Shown here: positions 15,987 to 23,395 of the stretch, piece after piece
Layout: each line of letters opens with the position of its first letter
How positions within the stretch are numbered: the first letter of the stretch is position 1
Source: Methanomassiliicoccales archaeon UBA280
GTDB lineage: Archaea > Thermoplasmatota > Thermoplasmata > SG8-5
DNA length: 64,000 bases
Assembly (NCBI GenBank): GCA_002499085.1
Contig: DAKD01000027.1
Coordinates: forward strand, 1 to 64,000
Direction of reading: 5' to 3'
Translations under genes and position numbers: made by a program
The notes under the pieces: generated by a model
What the model was told of the DNA's origin: nothing
The model's database searches: none
What the model saw: the letters and a program-made list of their open reading frames with translations, nothing else

Positions 15987-17534
15987 CTATCCTACGATGG
16001 TCCAGGCATTGAACTCCGGATATATCGAACCTGTGCCATAATCAACGAACCTGTTCTCGACGATTATGATATCGCCTTCCGAATATGTGCCAGTGACATT
16101 CCCAGACACAAATATATTGATGGGCATTTGGTCGCCATACATGCCAGAATAGGTCACGAGGTTTATCCATGTTTTGTTTTCATAGGAATCATACCATATG
16201 TATCCAATCCTGTCCCTTACCACAACCTTATCGCCAACGCCATATGAGTGCCAAGCTATGGGCACGTCTGACCCATTGATTACACCGTCGTTGTTCCTGT
16301 CCAGCATGTCGTCCCAGAATTCGTTCACTGTCACTGCGGAGTAGATGTCGTTCTGGCCCCAGTAGTGTAAAAATAGAGGTGTAAGGAGAACTGCGGCTAT
16401 AACCGCAGCAGCCATGATTTTTTTATTGGCAAGCTCCCGCCCCCTGTCGTTCTTCCGCGCCCAAACCGCAAATGCCATTACCAGGATGGCAGCAACGGAT
16501 ATTGCTGCCAGCATGTATATTGCCCGGTTGTCCTGGAGAGGTTCTACCGGCTCGGGCGGTACAACAGGCAATGGCTCTATCATCACATCGCCCAGATCAA
16601 TAACTCCCCTTTCTGTGACATTGACAAACACCGGCTGAGACAATCTGTACCCGTCGTCCACTTCCAAGGTGTAGTTCCCGGGCCTGGGCTGGAAGGAGAA
16701 GGTTCCGTCAAAATGATGAATGTCTGCTGCATATCCGCCAGGTCCGTTGATTTCTCTGAGATAGATGTTTGACCAAGTATCGCCTGCTATTCTTCCCGTA
16801 ACATCTGCTGTATCATCGTACAATTCACTGTAAACAGAGAACCTGTTCCATATCCTGGCAGTTTTCCAGGTCTGGTTGCCGAATGCGCCGTCCGGGGCGA
16901 ACGCGCTCTCCCAATCCTCGGTACGGTATTCCTGAAGGGAGTTGGAGTAGACTGCCATAAATCCTGATGATGCGTAGGTCTCATTGCAATCACTGTCATC
17001 TTGAAGGCCAATGCCGATACAGTGTCCGATTTCATGCATTATTACATGCCGGGTTTCATTATATAATCCGGTTATCTCTACGTTAATGATTGCGCCGTAA
17101 AGAGGACTTGCCTGCCCTGAATTACCGCCCGCTTGCTTTGCCACAATAAAATGAATATGGGTAGCTGGTCGGTCATGGTATTGGCGGTGTATGGCCCTCC
17201 ATTCATAATCACTAATGTATGGACTCCCTGCTATGACATTGTTCGTGCTGTTGAAATCCACCGTGGCAGTGATGTTGCGGGCCTCGAAGTATGTTTCAAG
17301 GAAATCGAAGGCATCGATAACTTCGGGTGTCAGCAGCCCTTCGAAATAGTCGACCTCGACGTTCAGTTCATAAGTGGCCCTGGTTCCGGAGATCGGGGTT
17401 GGGCAGGAAGGTGCAGCGGCTGCGGGCATGACGGCCCAGAACATACTTCCCAGAAGGAGGACCATAACCATTAGTATTGAAATGAATAATCTGCCTCTCG
17501 GAGCGTTTTCGTCGCCGTCTTCCACCATAGTCAC
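15987..17534 (-). CDS. Membrane-anchored zinc metalloprotease-like protein
   Basis: This 515-residue surface protein starts with a hydrophobic export segment (residues ~17-40, ending in PAAAAP). The catalytic-type motif HEIGHCIGIG near residue 167 resembles zincin proteases, though the usual extended HExxHxxGxxH third ligand is not obvious; HCIG follows immediately. An Ig-like strand region precedes a hydrophobic helix near residues 335-355. After it come NDRGRELANKK and a second hydrophobic helix (IMAAAVIAAVLLTPLFL, ~375). The C-terminal part then carries a Ca-binding-like DRNNDGVINGSDVP loop and a beta-rich domain resembling a peptidase S26-associated OB fold. The two-helix hairpin would place both ends outside. 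Substrate unknown. Confidence 0.6.
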   Translation of the reverse strand: MTMVEDGDENAPRGRLFISILMVMVLLLGSMFWAVMPAAAAPSCPTPISGTRATYELNVEVDYFEGLLTPEVIDAFDFLETYFEARNITATVDFNSTNNVIAGSPYISDYEWRAIHRQYHDRPATHIHFIVAKQAGGNSGQASPLYGAIINVEITGLYNETRHVIMHEIGHCIGIGLQDDSDCNETYASSGFMAVYSNSLQEYRTEDWESAFAPDGAFGNQTWKTARIWNRFSVYSELYDDTADVTGRIAGDTWSNIYLREINGPGGYAADIHHFDGTFSFQPRPGNYTLEVDDGYRLSQPVFVNVTERGVIDLGDVMIEPLPVVPPEPVEPLQDNRAIYMLAAISVAAILVMAFAVWARKNDRGRELANKKIMAAAVIAAVLLTPLFLHYWGQNDIYSAVTVNEFWDDMLDRNNDGVINGSDVPIAWHSYGVGDKVVVRDRIGYIWYDSYENKTWINLVTYSGMYGDQMPINIFVSGNVTGTYSEGDIIIVENRFVDYGTGSIYPEFNAWTIVG

Positions 17535-17700
17535 CGGGATTCATACCCCGATGTTGAAAGCGGGGTTTGGGCATTTATAACTTCCGTGGGATTGCCCATC
17601 GAATTGAGTGTCGGGAAATTTCACTTTCGCCCACCCCCTGACCGGATATTTATACTGCGAGAGAGTGTTGAATCATGAGGGCAACGAAGGGGAAGAAGGA

Positions 17701-18627
17701 TTGAGCGGGAACAAGACGGAATTCACGGATCTAGCATTGACAGAGGGGATACAGAGCAGGATATTCACAATACGCGATGCCCATGTGATGCTTGATTCAG
17801 ATTTGGCTGCCCTGTACCAGGTCGGAACGAAGGTTTTGAATCAGGCGGTGAAGAGAAACAAAGGAAGATTTCCTGGTGAATTCTGCTTTCGGCTGACAGC
17901 GGCTGAATTCGGCACCTTGAAGTCACAGAATGTGACCGCAAGTTGGGGTGGGAGGCGGTCCAGACCGTACGCATTCACCGAGCAGGGGGTGGCCATGCTG
18001 TCAGCGGTTCTGAGAAGCGACGCGGCTGTTGACATCAGCGTCAAGGTCATCAGGGCTTTCGTGGCGATGCGAAGGTTCATTCTCTCGAATGCCCAGATCT
18101 TCCAGAGACTGGATACATTGGAGCTCAGGCAGCTGGAAACCGACAGGAAGATGGATGGCGTGCTCAACGCTCTCGAGAGCGGAACTCTGAAGCAAAAGCA
18201 GGGCATATTCTTCGACGGCCAGGTGTTCGACGCCCACAAATTCATCTGAGATCTTTTCAGAACCGCGGAGAAATCGATAACCATAATAGACAATTATCTG
18301 GATGATTCAGTCCTAACCCATCTGACTAAGAGGAAGAAGAATGTCAGCGTTCTGCTTCTGACCAGACACATCAGTGAGGCACTGGCCCAGGATGTGGGAA
18401 AATTTTACCGCCAGTACCCGCCAATAGATCTCAGGGAATTCAATAACGCCCACGACAGGTTCATCATTATCGATGATGCGGAAATCTACCATTTTGGAGC
18501 ATCTTTGAAAGACCTGGGAAAGAGATGGTTCGCATTCTCCAAGATGGAAATAGGAGCTGCGGAGATGCTGGTAAGGCTCAAGTCCGGTACTAACCCAGAA
18601 GCGCCTTGTACTCTGTCGGCGAGATAA
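17701..18627 (+). pseudogene. ORF6N-domain protein broken by in-frame TGA
   Basis: The first part (to the TGA at 18247-18249) encodes an ORF6N-type DNA-binding domain: IQSRIFTIRDAHVMLDSDLA, then LNQAVKRNKGRFPGEFCF and FTEQGVAMLSAVLRS. Such proteins are common in phage and mobile contexts. After the stop the same frame stays open and continues the family's C-terminal half (ITIIDNYLDDSVLTHL, HDRFIIIDDAEIYHFGASLK, LGKRWFAFSKM). Homologues carry Ser here, so one base change (TCA to TGA) explains the break. The tail runs into gcvH. A TTG at 17701, with GGGGAAGAAGGA ahead and a TATA at about 17648, is the likely start. A truncated 182-residue DNA-binding protein could still be made. Confidence 0.75.
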
Positions 18628-18967
18628 GGTCGGGCGAGTCGGCCGACTTCACTTCTATTACAGCGAGCCAGCCCTTGCCGTACGGGTCGGCGTTGATGTC
18701 CCCGGGCGAGTTCTCCAGGTCAGAATTCACTTTCACGACCTTGCCCGAGACAGGCGAATAAACATCGCTCGTGCTCTTGACGGATTCCACAGTCGCGAGT
18801 TCCTGGCCTGCCTGCAATTCCTGGCCCACCTTGGGAAGCTCGATGTAGACTATGTCAGTGAGCTCGCCCTGTGCGTGGTCGGTTATGCCCACGGTGACAT
18901 TGCTGCCCTCTATCCTAGCCCATTCATGCTTCTTCGTGTACTTCAGGTTCTCCGGAACATTGGACAT
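18590..18967 (-). CDS. gcvH: Glycine cleavage system H protein
   Basis: This 125-residue lipoyl carrier shuttles the aminomethyl group between the P and T proteins of the glycine cleavage system. The lipoylated lysine is in ATVESVKSTSDVYSP near residue 63, and the N-terminal YTKKHEWARI and VGITDHAQGEL segments are typical. The ATG at 18967 is preferred over a GTG 18 bp upstream because AAAGGTG lies ahead and the predicted transcription start (TATA near 19002-19012) falls at about the GTG. No P or T protein gene lies in the window, so H may be separately encoded or serve lipoate metabolism. Its end overlaps the broken ORF6N frame. Confidence 0.93.
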   Translation of the reverse strand: MSNVPENLKYTKKHEWARIEGSNVTVGITDHAQGELTDIVYIELPKVGQELQAGQELATVESVKSTSDVYSPVSGKVVKVNSDLENSPGDINADPYGKGWLAVIEVKSADSPDLISPTEYKALLG

Positions 18968-19069
18968 CGAATACACCTTTGGCACTGCAATGCATGAACC
19001 ATATTAATTTTATTGGTGACCTGACAGGCGGGCCCGCCGCCCCAACGCCCGAAGGGCTTGGGACGGATA

Positions 19070-20089
19070 TCAAAACCACGAATCCAGCGACTGCTGGGCC
19101 CTCGCCTTCTGGCCCTCCGATATCTTGTCCAGCGTGGACATCAGCCTCTGCTCCGAGAACTCGAACTCGCCGCAGAGCATTGCCAGTATTCTCTCCCTGT
19201 CCGCCTTCCCCCAGGACAGAGTGTAATCGTCAGTCGTCTTCGGGCTGAGGAATATCTCCCTGACATTCTCGAATCCCGGAACATCCAGCTTCTGCTCCCT
19301 GATGGCCGCCTCTCCGGAGCCGTGCTCCCTGATGAGCTTGAGGGCCTTCTTCGGGCCTATGCCCTTCACACCCTGGTTGAAGTCAGTGCCCATGAGCACG
19401 CCCATGTCAACCAGCTGTTCCCTGGTTATGCCGAGGGCGCCGAGCAACTCGCCCAGCTTCAGGACCTCCGGGACCACGTCCACATAGACGTTCTTGCGCG
19501 GCAGCTTTCTTCGGCCGGACAGCGTCATGTTCCTGACCAGCACTGGCGCTCCGAACAGCAACGAGTCATAGTCCTGGGATGCTGCGGCATAGACCTCGCC
19601 TTTCGAGGCCATGTAGCTGGCCTGGGCCTCGCCGTCCTCCTCGGCCTGCACGCAGGGCACGCCCATGTACCCGAGCAGTTGCTTTGCCTGGGCCGCCATC
19701 TCCTTTGTCAGCCGCGAGGTCTGCTGCGCCTTCATCCTCGCTGTCTCTGTGTCCCCTGCTTCCAGGGCCTCGTCCCACTCGGCCTGGGCCTTCTCCTTGC
19801 GCTGCCTGCGGTCCTGCAGCGTGCCGGCCTTGAGCGGGTTTGGCTTGCCGTCGAAAACGTAGACCGGTCTGATGCCGGCCTCCAGAAGGTTCGCTGTCCT
19901 GTGGAACGTGCCCGAGAGATGCGACGTGATTCTGCCTTTCGAGTCCATCAGGGGCGTGCCGTCAGCCTGGCGTATGCTGCTCAGGAACTGGTAGAGGGCA
20001 TTGTACCCGTCGATTGCCACTGCCCGGCCCTTGAAATCCTTCAGGGCGCTCGGCCTGGGCTCGACCAGGTCGGAGAGATCTATTCCCAT
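19070..20089 (-). CDS. fen: Flap endonuclease 1
   Basis: This 339-residue structure-specific nuclease removes 5' flaps during Okazaki-fragment maturation. The N-terminus MGIDLSDLVEP is canonical. Metal-binding acidic clusters are in VYVFDGKPNPL near residue 77, QAEEDGEAQASYMA near residue 147 and LMGTDFNQGVKGIGPKKALK near residue 224, the last merging into the helix-hairpin-helix. The protein ends in a PIP box (QQSLDSWF) for binding PCNA. It is complete. The 102 bp between it and gcvH contains a GGCGGGCCCGCC palindrome that may form a terminator. Confidence 0.97.
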   Translation of the reverse strand: MGIDLSDLVEPRPSALKDFKGRAVAIDGYNALYQFLSSIRQADGTPLMDSKGRITSHLSGTFHRTANLLEAGIRPVYVFDGKPNPLKAGTLQDRRQRKEKAQAEWDEALEAGDTETARMKAQQTSRLTKEMAAQAKQLLGYMGVPCVQAEEDGEAQASYMASKGEVYAAASQDYDSLLFGAPVLVRNMTLSGRRKLPRKNVYVDVVPEVLKLGELLGALGITREQLVDMGVLMGTDFNQGVKGIGPKKALKLIREHGSGEAAIREQKLDVPGFENVREIFLSPKTTDDYTLSWGKADRERILAMLCGEFEFSEQRLMSTLDKISEGQKARAQQSLDSWF

Positions 20090-20126
20090 TGCCCGGGGGA
20101 ATGGAATGCGGGTTTATGGATTTTCC

Positions 20127-21968
20127 CTACATCCGCTCCTTCATGACGAATATCAGCACGATGACTGCGAGTACGATTATGACGGCCAGTATGACCCAGA
20201 ACCATGGGAAGCCCCCGCCCGGGGATATTTTCTTGGCGTCGAAGTGGGGCGTGCCGTCGGCCGTGTCCATGTAGCCGGCGATGATCGTGATGTCATGGCC
20301 CTCCAGGAACTCCGGGACCAGGAACGAGCCCTGGTACTTTCCCGATTCTGTCTGCTCCAGCCTGATCGCATACCCGGCCGGGACCCAGTTCATCCATTCA
20401 GGGTCCATGGTTCCGATGGAGTCGAGGGACCATTCGCCGACTCCCCAGAGCACCGAGGTCGGGTCGCCCGCGTTTGCCGAGAGCTTTATGTTCGCGCTTC
20501 CCCATTCGCCCGGGTCGAAGCTGCCGCCTATGCTTACTTCGCCGTCGCCGTCCAGGTTGCCCCCGAAAGCATAGAACACGAAACCGTGGTCGTTCCACGG
20601 GTTTTCAGGGAACACCTCGTAGTACCAGTCATCGTCCAGGTCATAGCTCGGACCCGTGGAATTGTCGCGCTGCAGCGGAACTTCCAGGCGCAGCTCGATC
20701 GCGCACTGCTCGTCCGGGACCTCGAATGCGACGCTGAACTTGCCCAGGCTGTCCGTTGTGAGGGTCCCTGCGACCAGGACTTCCCTCGCTGTCTCAACGT
20801 GGCTGCCTTCGTCGAACAGCAGGGCGAAATCTGTGCCGCGCGCCGTGACATAGTAATGAATCGTCTTCAGTGCCGCGGGTATCTGGGAGTCATACGCACC
20901 GTAGGGAACCGTGACTGAATCCCCGGGCTCGAACAGTGTCTCTGTGCCCTCCCAGATTATGTCGAAGTCCGAGTGATGCGGCGTCTGGGCGGCAGGGTTG
21001 TACACCAACCCGTAAACTGTCTGGTTCAGCCCCGCGGCCAGAACATACCCGGAGAAGCCCTCCGAGCCTTCTATGTCTGGAACATGCAGGAGCGCCTTGC
21101 CGCTCGCATTGGTGACCCCCGAGAACGCATCGTAGGGCCAGCCTATTCTCTCTATGAAGTAGTTTGCGCCCTCCACTGCCGCGCCTGTCATGTCCGCGAC
21201 GCAAATCTCGAATGAAACCGTGCTCCCGGACGCTGACAGCTTGTGGTACCACACATCGAGCACGTTGACGTATATCTCGACCGAGTCCTCGTCCCACATG
21301 TCCATGGGCTGCGCCACTATCTCGTACATTCCGCTCACTGATGTCTGCGGGACAGTGAAGAATACATTGTAGACGCCTGTCTGGACCTCCGTGTAGTTCA
21401 GAGGATGGGTCTCGCCCGCGGGTGTCTCGACATAAAGCTCAGTGAACCCGGATATCGGTATCGGGGAGCTGCCCGTCCTGGTGAGAATGGTGGCTGTCAG
21501 AACGTCTCCGGATTTTGCGGGAACCATCTCCTGGCCGCATATGCTTATGTCGACGGTGTCCTGTATCGAGTAAACTGGGATGGCCAGGGCGTCGTTGTGG
21601 CTTGTCACGCCTTCATGGTCGTTTCCCAGCGTGACGTCGTGGAAGAAGTACAGGTTGCGGTTGCTGTCCGCCGCCTTGACCGTGTAAGTGCCCGAGTAAA
21701 TTCCCGTGCCCGATTTGGACATGGTCAGGTTTGTCGGGTTGTTGAAATTGTGGTTCGTGCTTACGCCGGCATATATGCTTGTCGCATCGGCCAGCGTGCC
21801 CGAGTTGTAAATCCGCAACTGCAGGGTCACAGTATCACCCACACTGTAGTTCCTGTCCTCGACCGCCATTATGACGTGAAGGGAATCGTTCTCGGCCGCG
21901 GCCGGGGATATCATCCCGGCTAGCAGCACGAAACCCAGCCCCAGAGCTATGACAACCTGTCTCTTCAT
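20127..21968 (-). CDS. Secreted membrane-anchored Ig-like surface protein
   Basis: This 613-residue protein has an N-terminal signal peptide (VVIALGLGFVLLAGMISPAAA) and a C-terminal anchor helix (WFWVILAVIIVLAVIVLIFV followed by MKERM). Between them lie several beta-sandwich modules. VEDRNYSVGDTVTLQLRIYN near residue 35, PAKSGDVLTATILTRTG near residue 150 and EPGDSVTVPYGAYD near residue 345 look like starts of Ig-like or macroglobulin-type domains. Many NxS/T sites suggest a glycosylated envelope protein. No enzymatic motif was found. It diverges from the malic enzyme gene across a short AT-rich promoter region. Confidence 0.6.
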   Translation of the reverse strand: MKRQVVIALGLGFVLLAGMISPAAAENDSLHVIMAVEDRNYSVGDTVTLQLRIYNSGTLADATSIYAGVSTNHNFNNPTNLTMSKSGTGIYSGTYTVKAADSNRNLYFFHDVTLGNDHEGVTSHNDALAIPVYSIQDTVDISICGQEMVPAKSGDVLTATILTRTGSSPIPISGFTELYVETPAGETHPLNYTEVQTGVYNVFFTVPQTSVSGMYEIVAQPMDMWDEDSVEIYVNVLDVWYHKLSASGSTVSFEICVADMTGAAVEGANYFIERIGWPYDAFSGVTNASGKALLHVPDIEGSEGFSGYVLAAGLNQTVYGLVYNPAAQTPHHSDFDIIWEGTETLFEPGDSVTVPYGAYDSQIPAALKTIHYYVTARGTDFALLFDEGSHVETAREVLVAGTLTTDSLGKFSVAFEVPDEQCAIELRLEVPLQRDNSTGPSYDLDDDWYYEVFPENPWNDHGFVFYAFGGNLDGDGEVSIGGSFDPGEWGSANIKLSANAGDPTSVLWGVGEWSLDSIGTMDPEWMNWVPAGYAIRLEQTESGKYQGSFLVPEFLEGHDITIIAGYMDTADGTPHFDAKKISPGGGFPWFWVILAVIIVLAVIVLIFVMKERM

Positions 21969-22051
21969 GTTTATCGCGGATTATATATAGATGCGACTAT
22001 AAAAACATATTGCAGAGAAACAATTTATATCACGGGGAGGATGCGGATGCG

Positions 22052-23395
22052 ATGGACGAGAAGGAGCTTTTGGAGAGGGCCAAGCGCCCCGGCAAGGCCG
22101 CAATGGCCTGGCACCCTTTCTACAGGGGCAAGATGGAAGTGATTCCCAAGTGCCGGGTTAGGGACTTCTCCGATTTCGGTGTCTGGTACACTCCGGGGGT
22201 CGCCGAGCCCTGCAACGACATTGCAGCGCATCCCGAGAGGGTTTTCGAGCACACCAACAGATGGAATTACATCGCTGTGGCCAGCAACGGCACAAGGGTT
22301 CTGGGCCTCGGGGACATAGGCCCTCTGGCCGGCTATCCGGTGATGGAGGGCAAGGCCCTGCTGTTCAAGTATCTCGGCGGCGTTGATTCCACTGCCCTCA
22401 TGATCGACGCCAAGGACCCGGAGAGGTTCATAGATACCGTGAAGGCAGTCGCGCCCACCTTCGGGGGAATCAATCTCGAGGACATACGGACTCCGGATTG
22501 CTTTTACATCCTGGACAGGCTGAGGAAGGAGCTGGACATTCCAGTTTGGCATGACGACCAGCAGGGCACGGCCGCGATAACTCTTGCCGGAATCATCAAC
22601 GGCCTGAAGGTCGCCGGAAAGAGACTTCCCGAAGCGCGCATCACCCTGGTCGGGGCCGGGGCGGCCAACATATGCCTGGCATTGACGCTGATGAAGGCCG
22701 GCGCTTCGCCCGGAAAGATCGTAATCGCGGACAGCAAGGGCACGCTCCATTCCGGGAGAAAGGACCTTGAAACTGATAAAAAGAATCCGAAGAAATGGGA
22801 GCTGGCCCAAAAGACGAATTCCGAAGGAGTCGCGGGGGACATTGCAGCTGCCCTGAAAGGCGCGGACGTTCTTGTCTCGGCTTCCAAGCCCGGCCCGGGC
22901 ACTATCAAGAAGGAATGGCTCGGGGGCATGGCCCACAACCCGGTTGTCTTCGCCGAGGCAAATCCCGTTCCCGAGACCTGGCCCTGGGAGGCCAAGGAAG
23001 TCGGGGTCAGGATATTCGGCACCGGCCGGTCGGATTTCCCGAACCAGGTCAACAATTCAATCGGATTCCCGGGCATCTTCAGGGGGACCCTGGATGTAAG
23101 AGCCAGCACAATCACGGATGAAATGCACATTGCAGCGGCCCATTCAATAGCAAAAACAGCCGAGGAAAAAGGCCTGCGCGAGGATTATCTTGTTCCCACG
23201 ATGGATGAAATTTCGGTATTCATCAACACCGCGGTTGCAGTGGCCGAGAAGGCCATGGAGCAGGGCGTCGCCGGGTTGAAAAGGTCGCGCCAGGACCTGC
23301 GGGAGACGGCTGAGTTTCTCATCACCACGTCAAGGGAAAAGACCAATTTGATGATGGATAATGGCTTCATCCTGGAGCCGCCTGAAACGGATTAG
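22052..23395 (+). CDS. Malic enzyme (malate dehydrogenase, decarboxylating)
   Basis: This 447-residue malic enzyme oxidatively decarboxylates malate to pyruvate using NAD(P). It shows YTPGVAEPC with the catalytic tyrosine near residue 40, GKALLFKYLGGVD with the lysine near residue 95, the metal site EDIRTPDCF near residue 142, VWHDDQQGTA near residue 163, and the nucleotide-binding GAGAANICLA near residue 200. An in-frame ATG 42 bp upstream exists, but 22052 matches the family N-terminus and has GGGGAGG about 12 bp ahead. The stop overlaps the convergent solute-binding gene by 4 bp. Cofactor preference cannot be read here. Confidence 0.94.
   Translation: MDEKELLERAKRPGKAAMAWHPFYRGKMEVIPKCRVRDFSDFGVWYTPGVAEPCNDIAAHPERVFEHTNRWNYIAVASNGTRVLGLGDIGPLAGYPVMEGKALLFKYLGGVDSTALMIDAKDPERFIDTVKAVAPTFGGINLEDIRTPDCFYILDRLRKELDIPVWHDDQQGTAAITLAGIINGLKVAGKRLPEARITLVGAGAANICLALTLMKAGASPGKIVIADSKGTLHSGRKDLETDKKNPKKWELAQKTNSEGVAGDIAAALKGADVLVSASKPGPGTIKKEWLGGMAHNPVVFAEANPVPETWPWEAKEVGVRIFGTGRSDFPNQVNNSIGFPGIFRGTLDVRASTITDEMHIAAAHSIAKTAEEKGLREDYLVPTMDEISVFINTAVAVAEKAMEQGVAGLKRSRQDLRETAEFLITTSREKTNLMMDNGFILEPPETD

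Noticed and set aside
18247..18249. TGA in the ORF6N gene as selenocysteine or readthrough
   Set aside because: Homologues carry Ser, not Cys, at the position, and no selenoprotein machinery or SECIS-like element was seen. A plain nonsense change is simpler.
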